Positions 1 to 9,057 of a stretch of 64,000 bases of DNA are shown here, in pieces (within the stretch, counting starts at the first letter, position 1; every line of letters starts with the position of its first letter). The notes under the pieces were generated by a model. It saw nothing but the letters and a program-made list of their open reading frames with translations. It searched no databases and was not told the origin of the DNA. The stretch comes from JAXGRD01 sp040766105 (GTDB lineage: Bacteria; Bacillota; Clostridia; Peptostreptococcales; Anaerovoracaceae). The stretch is taken from assembly GCA_040766105.1 (NCBI GenBank), contig JAXGRD010000001.1:124001-188000 (forward strand), given 5' to 3'. A program made the translations under genes and the position numbers.

Positions 1-8
1 TGGAAGGT

Positions 9-839
9 TTACGCTTTTTTCGTGGAATACCAGTACGCCATCCCGACGAAGATGGCACCTCCCACGATGTTCCCCAAGGTTACAGGAAGAAGATTATTTA
101 CAAAGAATCCGCCCCAAGTAAGGCTCGCAAGGGCTTCCGGTGCGGCGCCCGATAAATTGGCATAGGTTTCGTTGGCCTTTGCCAAGATACCTGCGGGAAT
201 ATAGTACATGTTGGCAACGCTGTGCTCGAAGCCGGAGGTGATAAAGAGGGAAATGGGGAAGAAGATTCCCAACAGTTTTCCCACCAAGGTGTCCGCTCCA
301 TAGGACAGCCAGACCGCCAGACAAACAAGCCAGTTACACATAATCCCCAGAACAAAGGCGGGGAGGAAATCCAAGGCAGTCTTGCCGGCGGCAATCTTCA
401 CCGTCACGGCCCCCAACATGTCGGCTCCGGCGTGGAATAAACCTGACTGCGCCATGAACACCGCGATGAGGATGGATCCAATTAAGTTAAATACATAGAC
501 AATCCCCCAGTTTCGAAGCATCTTCCCCAGGGTGATCCGCTTCTCCAAGAGGGAGGTAATCATCAAGTTGTTGCCCGTAAAGAGTTCACAGCCGGTGAGA
601 ACCACCAACATCAATCCGGTGGGAAAGACGACGCCGGCAACGGCTCTTCCCAGTCCATAGGTTTCCGGATTGGCGAGCAAGTTAAAGGCAGCCATGTTGG
701 AACCTTCCGCAGCAAAGGCAATCAGCGCCCCCGCCAATATTCCCAATATGGCAAGCTTCCCAAAGGAGTAGTCTGCTCGCTTTGTCCCCGTCTCAATGGC
801 GACTTCCAGTATCTCTGCAGGTTTTAGTGGTGTAGACAT
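9..839 (-). CDS. formate/nitrite transporter (FNT) family channel
   Basis: This 276-residue membrane protein belongs to the FocA/NirC/FNT family of pentameric channels for formate, nitrite or hydrosulfide. Six hydrophobic segments are visible. The family signature is present in the first half (TGCELFTGNNLMI, about residues 82-94), and the conserved second-half region GFEHSVANMYYIP carries the central-pore histidine. Length is typical. It is the last gene of a leftward set with the membrane/zinc-ribbon gene and the alarmone synthetase. Formate export would suit a fermenter, but the substrate cannot be told from sequence. Confidence 0.92.
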   Translation of the reverse strand: MSTPLKPAEILEVAIETGTKRADYSFGKLAILGILAGALIAFAAEGSNMAAFNLLANPETYGLGRAVAGVVFPTGLMLVVLTGCELFTGNNLMITSLLEKRITLGKMLRNWGIVYVFNLIGSILIAVFMAQSGLFHAGADMLGAVTVKIAAGKTALDFLPAFVLGIMCNWLVCLAVWLSYGADTLVGKLLGIFFPISLFITSGFEHSVANMYYIPAGILAKANETYANLSGAAPEALASLTWGGFFVNNLLPVTLGNIVGGAIFVGMAYWYSTKKA

Positions 840-865
840 GTTCTTCTCATCCTCCGATGTCTTTC

Positions 866-1315
866 TTAGGTGTGCATCTCAAACTTGGTTTTGCATTTGG
901 GGCAGGTCACCCGCACAGTGCCCTTTCCCGAGGGAACGCGAATCTGCTGTTTGCAGGAGGGGCAGTAGTAGTATGCATACACTACGCCCTTTTTACCGTT
1001 CTTTTGCTGCTCCTCTTGGGAGTAGGTGTAGGTTCCCTGCTTCTTCTGCTTTCTAAAGTAGTTCCAATTGAGTATCCTGTTCTTCATGTGAAGAAACTTC
1101 TCATTTTCTCTCTGGCGCTTGGGAATGTTTCTGGACAGCACTCTTGCCATCATGAGGAAGAAGAGCAGTAGTCCCACCCAGTGAATGGGCTGAATCCGAA
1201 GAATCCGCCCCAACAGCTGTAGGACAAAGGCAAGTATCATCATGAATACAGAGAGTTGGTCATTGCCGTATCTCCCCTGCATAAAGTTCATTAATCTATA
1301 TCTCCAGTTGTTCAT
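866..1315 (-). CDS. membrane protein with C-terminal zinc ribbon, unknown function
   Basis: The product has 149 residues. Two adjacent hydrophobic helices lie at about residues 20-62, then a basic linker, and the C-terminus has two CxxC pairs (CPSCKQQI and CPKCKTKF) that should form a zinc ribbon. I do not recognise a named family beyond this plan. It starts 9 nt after the stop of the upstream alarmone synthetase gene and ends 26 nt before the FNT channel gene, so the three are probably cotranscribed. No function is assigned. Confidence 0.75.
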   Translation of the reverse strand: MNNWRYRLMNFMQGRYGNDQLSVFMMILAFVLQLLGRILRIQPIHWVGLLLFFLMMARVLSRNIPKRQRENEKFLHMKNRILNWNYFRKQKKQGTYTYSQEEQQKNGKKGVVYAYYYCPSCKQQIRVPSGKGTVRVTCPKCKTKFEMHT

Positions 1316-1324
1316 GCTCTTTCC

Positions 1325-1996
1325 TTACCTATTATCTATTCTCTTGTGTATCTTCTCCATGCGCTTATCCACATCGGCTATGGCTAGGGCACATGCCCTC
1401 AGTTCCTCTGTCTCTTCCGGAGAGAGGACACCGTTGTTTTTGTACTTTAGTTCGTGCTCCAGGCTGGCCCAAGTATCCATGGCAATGGTCCTGATCTGTA
1501 TTTCCACAGGCACGATTTCCGTCTTCTCCGCTTGGAACACCGGTACCGCCACCACCAGATGCAGGCTACGATAGCCGCTTTCCTTGGGATTTGCAATATA
1601 GTCCTTCTTTTTAATCAACTCCACATCATCCTGCCTCAGCAGCATTTCCGCAATATTGTAAATGTCGTTGGTATAGTTACAGATGACACGAACGCCGGCA
1701 ATGTCGGTGAGGGTCTTGACCCCTTCGACCGTCTTCTCAATATCTCTGCGAATCATCTTCTCCGCAATGCTCTGTATGGTCTTCACGCGACACTCCATGT
1801 GATGGATGGGATTATAGTCGTTCATAATGTGGAACTCGTCGTCCAGGATTTCCAGCTTGGTGCTGATTTCTCGAACTGCTCCACGATACAAGCTTCTCAG
1901 TTGGATGATTTCCTTTGCCTTCGCTGCCAAAGGTTGAAATTCCTGGGGCAAACTCAGAGGGTCAATTTTGGGAACATCCTTTTTTTCCAATATCAT
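1325..1996 (-). CDS. small alarmone synthetase (RelA/SpoT synthetase domain)
   Basis: At 223 residues this is a stand-alone (p)ppGpp synthetase without the hydrolase, TGS or ACT domains of full-length Rel, like the RelP/RelQ (YwaC/YjbM) proteins of Firmicutes. Conserved synthetase motifs are visible: RVKTIQSIAEKM, the TDIAGVRVI segment, KKDYIANPKESGYRSLH for nucleotide binding, and EIQIRT followed by TWASLEHELKYK. It would transfer pyrophosphate from ATP to GDP or GTP. It is first of three leftward genes. Which small synthetase subclass it belongs to is not decided here. Confidence 0.93.
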   Translation of the reverse strand: MILEKKDVPKIDPLSLPQEFQPLAAKAKEIIQLRSLYRGAVREISTKLEILDDEFHIMNDYNPIHHMECRVKTIQSIAEKMIRRDIEKTVEGVKTLTDIAGVRVICNYTNDIYNIAEMLLRQDDVELIKKKDYIANPKESGYRSLHLVVAVPVFQAEKTEIVPVEIQIRTIAMDTWASLEHELKYKNNGVLSPEETEELRACALAIADVDKRMEKIHKRIDNR

Positions 1997-2023
1997 GCTT
2001 TTCCGCCTTTCGCTACAAGTGAA

Positions 2024-2051
2024 ATTATACCATTATACTATGGAAAAACAA
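2024..2051 (-). promoter_or_regulatory. sigma-A type promoter of the alarmone synthetase gene
   Basis: On the minus strand TTGTTT (2046-2051) and TATAAT (2024-2029) are separated by 16 nt, 27 nt upstream of the start codon. A second TATAAT lies at 2032-2037. Confidence 0.55.
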
Positions 2052-2074
2052 TGAAATTTTCCTGAAAGACAACA

Positions 2075-2112
2075 TTAGTTGCCTTGACAACTAATTCCAT
2101 GAGTGATACTAT
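2075..2112 (+). promoter_or_regulatory. promoter and MarR-type operator of the exporter operon
   Basis: TTGACA (2084-2089) and TACTAT (2107-2112) are 17 nt apart. A perfect inverted repeat TTAGTTG-N6-CAACTAA (2075-2094) covers the -35 box. This size and symmetry are typical of MarR dimer sites, and the next gene encodes a MarR protein. Autorepression of the whole operon is inferred. Confidence 0.75.
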
Positions 2113-2152
2113 CCTTGGGTATCGTTATATAACAAATATGCAAGGAGCAAAA

Positions 2153-2623
2153 ATGAACTGCAGTCATCATGAACATCTATTCCGACATCTCTCCATCCTC
2201 CACCGCTACACCCGCATCTACATCCACAACCGGGTGGCGGAGACGGACATAGAATGCTGTCATCCCCCCTATCTCATGTGTATTCTCCACAACGAAGGAA
2301 TGAGCCAGGACGAACTGGCAAAGGAGTTTCGCATTGACAAGGGTTCCGTGGCGAAGACCCTGCGGCAAATGGAAGAGGCGGGTTTTGTTACGAGGGAAGA
2401 AGACGAAAATGACCGACGGCGCTACCGCATCTATTTGACCAATCAGGGAAGAGAAACCATCCCCCGATTGAAGGATTTAGCCGACGATACGGAGGCCATC
2501 TTGACAAAGGATATGACACAGGAAGAAATCACTGCGTTGCGACAGTTACTGGAAAAAGCAACGGCAAACATATTGTCTGTAACAGAGAAAGGAGGAAATG
2601 ACTGTGGTTCTCAAGTATTATAG
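2153..2623 (+). CDS. MarR family transcriptional regulator
   Basis: The product is a 156-residue winged-helix regulator. The helix-turn-helix region includes MSQDELAKEFRIDKGSVAKT, and the wing has the family DExDRRRY-like run (EDENDRRRYRIYLT). I chose the ATG at 2153 because AAGGAG lies just upstream and because the promoter (2084-2112) makes any earlier start impossible. Its 3' end overlaps the first ABC exporter gene by 26 nt. It probably represses the exporter operon until a toxic ligand binds, as known for many MarR-ABC pairs. Confidence 0.9.
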   Translation: MNCSHHEHLFRHLSILHRYTRIYIHNRVAETDIECCHPPYLMCILHNEGMSQDELAKEFRIDKGSVAKTLRQMEEAGFVTREEDENDRRRYRIYLTNQGRETIPRLKDLADDTEAILTKDMTQEEITALRQLLEKATANILSVTEKGGNDCGSQVL

Positions 2624-4340
2624 GAAGTATATTCCATTTATATTGGCCATTATCGTCTTCCTCTTTGGACAGGCCATGTGCGAACTAGCTCTGCCCGGCT
2701 ATATGGCGGACATTATTAACAACGGCATCGTACAGGGAGATCAACCCTATATCTTAACAACGGGTGGCTGGATGCTCCTGGTTTCTCTGGGAAGTGTTGC
2801 CTTTGCCGTGCTCAGCAGTCTGTTCGCTTCTAAGGTGGCGGCGGGAGCTGCCATGAATATTCGAAGTGGCCTCTTTCGAAAGGTCACCGCTCTGTCAGAA
2901 GCGGAACTGGATCAGTTCAGTACAGCTTCCCTGATTACCCGTTCCACCAATGACATTCAAACCATTCAGCAGATATCGGTTATGGCGTTGCGCATGCTGT
3001 TCTATGCCCCCATATTGGGTGTGGGTGCTTTGCTGAAAGCCATGAGTACTTCCCCCTCTCTCACTTGGACCATCGGCCTGGCCCTTGGCTCCATCCTGAT
3101 CATCATGGGTGTGCTATTTTCTCTCGTCATCCCAAAGTTTAAGGTGATTCAACAGAAACTGGACCGGCTGAACTTAATTATCGGGGAACGACTTTCCGGT
3201 TTACAGGTTGTCCGCGCCTTTAACTCTCAGGGGGCGGAAGAGGCACGTTTTGAAGAGGAAAACAGCAACTTGACAAAAATCAGCATCTTTGTCAATCGTG
3301 CCATGTCCTTTCTCTTCCCTGCCCTGATGTTGATCATGAACTCGGTAAACGTATTGGTCCTTTGGGCCGGCTCCCATATGATTGAAGCGGGAAAACTTGA
3401 AATCGGCGATATGCTGGCCTTCCTTCAATACGCCATGCAGATTATCATGGCCTTCCTCTTCATTACCATGATATTCTTCATGATACCCCGTGCAGCCGTT
3501 TCCGCGCAGCGAATCACTGCCGTTCTCAAGGTCGAGCCTTGCATCCACGACAAACCGGATGCGGAGGATCTTCCCCACACAGAGGGCATCATCGAATTTC
3601 GCAATGTAAGCTTTGCCTATCCGGGTGCGGAAGAAAACGCCATCAGTGGCATTTCCTTTACCGCGAAGCCAGGCGAAACCACGGCCATCATCGGCAGCAC
3701 AGGTAGCGGGAAATCCACCATTATACGTGCAATACCCCGCTTCTTTGACGTGACGGAGGGCAAGGTCTTGCTGGACGGAGTGGATATCCGCGACCTTCCC
3801 CAGGAAGCCCTGCGAGACAAAATCGGATATGTGCCCCAGAAAGGGGTCCTCTTCTCGGGGACCGTCGCTTCCAATCTCCAATATGGAAAGAAGGACGCCA
3901 CGGAGGAAGAAATGCACAGTGCCTTGGATACGGCCCAGGCACTATCCTTTGTGGAGCACATGCCCCAAGGGATTTACAGCAATATCTCCCAAGGAGGAAC
4001 CTCCGTTTCCGGCGGGCAAAAACAGCGACTCTCCATCGCCAGAGCACTCATCAAAGACCCCAAGATTTTCATCTTTGACGACAGCTTCTCCGCCTTGGAC
4101 TTCGCCACCGATGCTGCTCTCCGACATGCACTGAAGGAGAAGGCATCTCACGCAACCATTATACTGGTTGCCCAACGCATCAACACCATCATGGATGCGG
4201 ACAGTATCATCGTCATGGATGAAGGCAGGATTGCCGCCATAGGCACACATAGGGAACTGATGGCTTCCTGCGAGATATACAGAGAAATTGCATCTTCTCA
4301 GTTAAGCGAGAAAGAACTGCAGAAGGAGGAGAGATCATGA
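2598..4340 (+). CDS. ABC exporter half-transporter, degenerate-site subunit
   Basis: This 580-residue protein joins a six-helix type IV exporter domain (about residues 1-310) to an ATPase domain. Walker A is GSTGSGKST near residue 365, the signature is VSGGQKQR near 468, and Walker B ends IFIFDD, with Asp where the catalytic Glu is expected. That Asp is the hallmark of the degenerate nucleotide site in heterodimeric exporters such as BmrCD, LmrCD and TM287/288. It overlaps the partner gene by 4 nt. GGAGG lies at 2591. Multidrug or antimicrobial-peptide export is likely; the substrate is unknown. Confidence 0.94.
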   Translation: MTVVLKYYRKYIPFILAIIVFLFGQAMCELALPGYMADIINNGIVQGDQPYILTTGGWMLLVSLGSVAFAVLSSLFASKVAAGAAMNIRSGLFRKVTALSEAELDQFSTASLITRSTNDIQTIQQISVMALRMLFYAPILGVGALLKAMSTSPSLTWTIGLALGSILIIMGVLFSLVIPKFKVIQQKLDRLNLIIGERLSGLQVVRAFNSQGAEEARFEEENSNLTKISIFVNRAMSFLFPALMLIMNSVNVLVLWAGSHMIEAGKLEIGDMLAFLQYAMQIIMAFLFITMIFFMIPRAAVSAQRITAVLKVEPCIHDKPDAEDLPHTEGIIEFRNVSFAYPGAEENAISGISFTAKPGETTAIIGSTGSGKSTIIRAIPRFFDVTEGKVLLDGVDIRDLPQEALRDKIGYVPQKGVLFSGTVASNLQYGKKDATEEEMHSALDTAQALSFVEHMPQGIYSNISQGGTSVSGGQKQRLSIARALIKDPKIFIFDDSFSALDFATDAALRHALKEKASHATIILVAQRINTIMDADSIIVMDEGRIAAIGTHRELMASCEIYREIASSQLSEKELQKEERS

Positions 4341-6175
4341 GAAGAGAAAAAGTCAGAGAAGGTGCCAGACCGGCCGGCCCCGGCGGCCACATGCTCAGAG
4401 GAGAAAAAGCAAAGGACTTCAAGGGAACCATGAAGGATCTCCTTTCCTATTTGCGACCCTACCGATGGAAGTTGGTCATCGTCTTTCTCTTCGCCATCGT
4501 CAGCACGGTCTTTGCCATTATTTCTCCCACCATCCTAGGGGATGCCACCGACGTCATCGTCAAGGGACTTTTCTTTGGCGGAGGCATCGACTACGAGAAG
4601 CTCCTCAACATACTTCTGTTTCTGGTAGGTTTGTATGCCATCAGCTTCGCCTTTTCCTTTGCACAAGGCTTTATGATGTCCAAAATATCCCAACAGGTTA
4701 CTTACAAACTCAGGGAAATCCTTTCAGAAAAACTGGACCGTCTTCCCGTGGGCTTCTTTGATACCAAGTCCCATGGAGATATCCAAAGTCATTTCGTCAA
4801 CGACATCGAGACCATCAACCAAACCCTTTCCCAGAGTATCACCCAGGTCATCACCAGCGCCGCAACCATCATCGGAATCCTGATTATGATGATTCGCATC
4901 AGCTTCCTCATGACCATCGTCGCCCTTCTTGTGCTGCCTCTCTCCATGTTGATGATTCGACTGATTGTAAGCAAATCTCAAAAGCACTTTGACAATCAGC
5001 AGGAATACTTGGCAGATATCAACGGGCATGTGGAGGAAATGTACACAGGTCACACCATCATCAAGGCCTTCAACCGAGAGCCCGACTCTCTTCGCACCTT
5101 TGATGAAATCAATGAAAACCTCAGCGAAACGGCGTGGAAATCTCAGTTCTTCTCCGGCTTGATGATGCCCATCACCATGTTCATCGGCAACCTGGGCTAC
5201 GTGGCGGTGTGCATTCTGGGGGGATATCTGGCCATCAACGGATCCATCTCCATCGGCAATATCCAGGCCTTCATTCAGTATGTGCGTTCCTTCAACCAAC
5301 CCGTTGCCCAGGTGGCAAATGCAGCCAATCTTCTCCAGTCCACAGCGGCTGCAGCAGAGCGAATTTTCGTCTTCCTGAGAGAAGAAGAGGAAGCGGATCC
5401 CTTTGTTCCCGGTGAAGAAGACAAGCCTCTTCCCCAAAGATCGGAATGCGATGGAGAAGTGATCTTTGACCATGTGACCTTTGGATACAAGGAGGATGAA
5501 CCGGTCATAAAGGATTTCAGCTATGTCACTAAGCCGGGAGACCGGGTCGCCATTGTAGGTCCTACGGGAGCCGGAAAGACCACCTTGGTGAAGCTTCTCA
5601 TGCGATATTATGAGTTGCAAGGGGGAAAGATATTGGTGGACTGCAGGGACATCAAGGAGTATTCTCGAAAGGATTTACGAGATATGTTTGGAATGGTGCT
5701 ACAGGATGCCTGGCTGTTTAGCGGAACCGTTCGTGAAAATATCCGCTACGGTATGCCCGGTGCCACAGATGAGCAGGTGGAAGCTGCCGCCAAGGCCGCC
5801 AACATCGACCACTTCATTAAAACCCAGCCGGGAGGCTATGATATGATCATCAATGAAGAGGCATCCAACCTCTCCCAAGGTCAAAAGCAGCTATTGACCA
5901 TCGCCCGTGCTATCCTTGCGGACAATCCCATCCTGATTTTAGATGAGGCGACCAGTTCCGTGGATACCAGAACGGAGCAGCAAATCCAAAGAGCAATGGC
6001 CAACTTGATGAAGGGACGAACCAGCTTCATCATCGCTCATCGATTGTCCACCATTAAGGATGCGGACATGATCTTAGTCATGGATCAGGGGGACATTGTA
6101 GAACAGGGAACCCACGAAGACCTTCTTGCGAGAAACGGCTACTACGCCCGCCTCTACAACAGCCAGTTTGCTTGA
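4337..6175 (+). CDS. ABC exporter half-transporter, catalytic partner
   Basis: The product has 612 residues with an N-terminal extension of about 30 residues rich in Arg, Gly and Pro, six membrane helices, then an ATPase domain. Walker A is GPTGAGKTT near residue 407, the signature is LSQGQKQL near 512, and Walker B is ILILDEATSSVD near 532, with the catalytic Glu kept. Together with the upstream gene it forms one canonical and one degenerate nucleotide site. Start overlaps the previous stop (ATGA). The long charged N-terminus is seen in the larger subunit of such pairs. Confidence 0.94.
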   Translation: MRREKVREGARPAGPGGHMLRGEKAKDFKGTMKDLLSYLRPYRWKLVIVFLFAIVSTVFAIISPTILGDATDVIVKGLFFGGGIDYEKLLNILLFLVGLYAISFAFSFAQGFMMSKISQQVTYKLREILSEKLDRLPVGFFDTKSHGDIQSHFVNDIETINQTLSQSITQVITSAATIIGILIMMIRISFLMTIVALLVLPLSMLMIRLIVSKSQKHFDNQQEYLADINGHVEEMYTGHTIIKAFNREPDSLRTFDEINENLSETAWKSQFFSGLMMPITMFIGNLGYVAVCILGGYLAINGSISIGNIQAFIQYVRSFNQPVAQVANAANLLQSTAAAAERIFVFLREEEEADPFVPGEEDKPLPQRSECDGEVIFDHVTFGYKEDEPVIKDFSYVTKPGDRVAIVGPTGAGKTTLVKLLMRYYELQGGKILVDCRDIKEYSRKDLRDMFGMVLQDAWLFSGTVRENIRYGMPGATDEQVEAAAKAANIDHFIKTQPGGYDMIINEEASNLSQGQKQLLTIARAILADNPILILDEATSSVDTRTEQQIQRAMANLMKGRTSFIIAHRLSTIKDADMILVMDQGDIVEQGTHEDLLARNGYYARLYNSQFA

Positions 6176-6281
6176 TAACAAAACTGTAATATTCCACCTT
6201 TTTTTGATTGGTTATGTTAGAGTATGGTATATACTGATATAGTATACATGTACAAAGATTTCATGGTCAAAGAGGTGCTGC

Positions 6282-7709
6282 ATGGCTAGGTCCAATCGAA
6301 AGAAATACAAGTTTAAAAAAGGAAGAATGGTTGCGGTTCTTCTGTTCTTCATCGTCATCGTTGTAGGTGCAATTTACGGTGTTTCCGTCTTGGGAAGAGA
6401 CGGATATACCAGCGAAAGCAGTTTCAACAGATATGCCAATTCCAGCTTCGATCAAATCGAAGGGAAAAAACAGGTAGGGGAAAGCAAGGATGAAGTGAAA
6501 TACGGAGAGCCCCTTTCCCAAGCCGTTCAAATCCCCGTTTTGGACAAGGAAAACATGAATGCCGTCGTGAAAGAAGACGTGACAAAGGAAGAAAAAGAAT
6601 TTCAAGCAAGCAAGTCTTCTCTTCCACCGGGAGGCAAGGCCGCCCTCTTCATAGGATATGAATCCTACAAGACACCGGAGAAGGTGGTTGGGGTTACCAT
6701 ACATCATCGCGTCCGGGAAGAAGATGCCGACGGAAATGTGAATCTAACAACGAAGGCACATCCCTATAACTTTGCCACCAAGTCGGGAATCCCCCTTTCC
6801 TCTGCACAGATTTTCAGCGGAGACCACGCTTCCATATACAACAAAGAAGCGAAGAAACAGCTAAAGAAGCAGTATGGAAAGAAAATGAAAAAGGGATACG
6901 ACAAAGCCATCAGTTCCAATGCGGATCACTTCGTCATGACGGACAAGGGTTTCAAGTTCTACTATGACAGCGACACCGTTCTTCCCGCAGAAGAGGGAGT
7001 TGCTACAGTGGAAATTTCCTATGATGCCTTCCGTTCCGTTATGCGAGACGACATCGGTGAGCGCGTCATCGATCCTTCCAAACCCATGGTTGCCATCACC
7101 TATGATGACGGTCCCAGCGAAGAAATGACCCCACAACTACTGGATATTTACGAGAAGAACAACAGCGTCTGCACCTTCTTTGAACTGGGATCAAATGTAG
7201 ATAATGTAAAGAGTTCCCCCCAGCTTCTGAAGAGAATGCTCTCCATCGGCTGTGAAATCGGCTCCCATACATACAGTCATCCCAACCTCTTGACCCTACC
7301 TCCGGGAAAAGTCAAGCAGGAGGCCAATAAAACTTCAAATGCAATTAAGAATGCCAGCGGAAAGGAACCTACGGTGTTCCGCCCCTCCTACGGTAACGGA
7401 AACCCAAACATCGCAAAGATATTCGACCTTCCCTCTGTCAACTGGACGGTGGACACCAACGATTGGCTGACCAGAGATAAGAACAAAATCGTTGCACACA
7501 TACAGAGTCATTCCAATTTGGACGGTCAAATCATCTTGATGCATTCCATTTATCAATCCACGGTGGATGCCTCTGCGGAGATTGTCCCATGGCTGGTTTC
7601 CAAAGGATACCAACTGGTAACCGTAACGGAGCTCTTCCAGTACAAATATGGAGGAACACCCATCAAGGGCGCCGACTACGGCTTCCATCCGGATCAACCT
7701 AAGCAATAA
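6282..7709 (+). CDS. membrane-anchored polysaccharide deacetylase (NodB domain, PdaC-like)
   Basis: This 475-residue protein has an N-terminal signal anchor (about 15-37), an extracellular middle region ending in a DUF3298-like segment (GFKFYYDSDTVLP), and a C-terminal NodB deacetylase domain. Catalytic motifs are present: TYDDGPS (near 272) with the metal-binding Asp, HTYSHPN (near 328) with the two metal His, RPSYGNGN, NWTVDTNDW and LMHS. It probably removes acetyl groups from peptidoglycan sugars, giving lysozyme resistance, as PdaC does. GAGGTG precedes the ATG. It stands alone after the exporter operon. Confidence 0.9.
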   Translation: MARSNRKKYKFKKGRMVAVLLFFIVIVVGAIYGVSVLGRDGYTSESSFNRYANSSFDQIEGKKQVGESKDEVKYGEPLSQAVQIPVLDKENMNAVVKEDVTKEEKEFQASKSSLPPGGKAALFIGYESYKTPEKVVGVTIHHRVREEDADGNVNLTTKAHPYNFATKSGIPLSSAQIFSGDHASIYNKEAKKQLKKQYGKKMKKGYDKAISSNADHFVMTDKGFKFYYDSDTVLPAEEGVATVEISYDAFRSVMRDDIGERVIDPSKPMVAITYDDGPSEEMTPQLLDIYEKNNSVCTFFELGSNVDNVKSSPQLLKRMLSIGCEIGSHTYSHPNLLTLPPGKVKQEANKTSNAIKNASGKEPTVFRPSYGNGNPNIAKIFDLPSVNWTVDTNDWLTRDKNKIVAHIQSHSNLDGQIILMHSIYQSTVDASAEIVPWLVSKGYQLVTVTELFQYKYGGTPIKGADYGFHPDQPKQ

Positions 7710-7746
7710 CAGAAAAATAAGAAGAGCAAATGAGCAGGAATGCACA

Positions 7747-7774
7747 TTGCTTTTCTTTTTTTATTCTGTATAAT
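7747..7774 (+). promoter_or_regulatory. possible promoter directly upstream of the MFS gene
   Basis: TTGCTT (7747-7752) and a perfect TATAAT (7769-7774) are 16 nt apart. The ATG at 7782 lies 7 nt beyond the -10, so transcripts would be leaderless. The -35 is weak. Confidence 0.35.
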
Positions 7775-7781
7775 GGTTGCC

Positions 7782-9053
7782 ATGACTAAGACAAAAGAAC
7801 TTATGATAAGAACAGATAAATTCCACCCGGTGCAGCTGAAGGTCTTCTTCACCATGGTCAGCCTGTACACCTTTTATTTTGCTTGTAACTATAATCTGGG
7901 GCCGGCAACCAAGCACATTCAGGACAGCTTTCAGTTGAACAACAGCGAGTTTGGAGTCCTTTTTACCATATTTACCTTAGGCTTCGGCTTAGGTCAGTTT
8001 GCCGCCGGCTATCTGGGGGACAGATACAACCCTAAGCTACTCATGTACTGCGGCGCCATCGGTGCCACTGTTGCCAATATTTGTTTCGGTTTTTCCAACA
8101 GCATGACCGCCTTCTCCATCTTTTGGGCAATCAATGCAGTATCTCTTTCCATGGGCTGGTCCCCGGGTTGCAGCATATTGTTCCGATGGATTCCCCGAAA
8201 AAGATGGGGCTTGTTCATGGGGATTTTCGACGCCTTTGCTTTCTTAGGTGGCATCCTCGCCTATCCCATCGCCGGTTTCGCCATAACCTATTTCAGCTGG
8301 CGAGCCGCCTTCTTCATCCCGCCCGCCCTGCTCTTTATTTGGTCCATGGTCTTCCTGGTTGTGGTCAAGAGCAGTCCTGCAGAGAAGGGCCTGGAAGTGG
8401 AGTGGGCATCTGAAGGACAGGACAATGAACCTGTGAATCTTAAAGACTATTGGAAAATTCTTAAGAGCCCGGTGATGAATCTCATCTGTCTTGTGGCTAT
8501 CTGCAGTCAATTTGTCAGGTGGGGATTGGTCAATTGGATCATCAAGATTCTTACGGAAGATCAGGGTGCCGGTGGTTTTGGAATGCTATTGGTCACGGCT
8601 GCAACTATTGCATCGGCCATGCATTGGGGCGGAGCCTTCTTTTCCATCGCCATGGGCTATATATCCGATCGGATTTTTCACGGAAGCCGTTGGCAGACCA
8701 TTGCACTGGGCTATTTAATCAGTGCCGCTTCTTTGGTGGCCGTGTATCTCCTAGGTCCGCGTATCTTGGAAATGTCAGGTGGTGTTGCAGTTCTTACGGT
8801 GTTGCTGTTCCTTTCCGGAGGATGCATTCAAGGGGTGCAAGCCCCCATCTTCAACCTTCCAGGGGATATTTTAGGCCCCAGACTTGGCGGCACCGGGGTT
8901 GGTGTGGTCAACGGTTGGTCCTACATCGGGGCCTCCTTTGCAGGCGGTTCCTTGGGATTGATTATGGATGATTTTGGGCTGACCAGCGGTCTGCTCCTCA
9001 TGGCAGGGATCTCTTTCTTGGGCGCCGTCCTCATCTTCTTCGTGAGAAGATAG
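7782..9053 (+). CDS. MFS transporter (organophosphate/anion-type permease)
   Basis: The protein has about 423 residues with twelve hydrophobic segments and loops typical of the major facilitator superfamily, including GYLGDRYNPK after helix 2 and WIPRKRWGLFMGIFDAFAFLGG in helices 4-5. Overall it is like anion:cation symporters and sugar-phosphate permeases. The start is uncertain: an ATG at 7740 overlaps the -10-like TATAAT, and no candidate has a good ribosome site. I prefer 7782, with 7773 and 7803 as alternatives. The substrate is unknown. It converges on the metallopeptidase-like gene. Confidence 0.85.
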   Translation: MTKTKELMIRTDKFHPVQLKVFFTMVSLYTFYFACNYNLGPATKHIQDSFQLNNSEFGVLFTIFTLGFGLGQFAAGYLGDRYNPKLLMYCGAIGATVANICFGFSNSMTAFSIFWAINAVSLSMGWSPGCSILFRWIPRKRWGLFMGIFDAFAFLGGILAYPIAGFAITYFSWRAAFFIPPALLFIWSMVFLVVVKSSPAEKGLEVEWASEGQDNEPVNLKDYWKILKSPVMNLICLVAICSQFVRWGLVNWIIKILTEDQGAGGFGMLLVTAATIASAMHWGGAFFSIAMGYISDRIFHGSRWQTIALGYLISAASLVAVYLLGPRILEMSGGVAVLTVLLFLSGGCIQGVQAPIFNLPGDILGPRLGGTGVGVVNGWSYIGASFAGGSLGLIMDDFGLTSGLLLMAGISFLGAVLIFFVRR

Positions 9054-9057
9054 CTCC

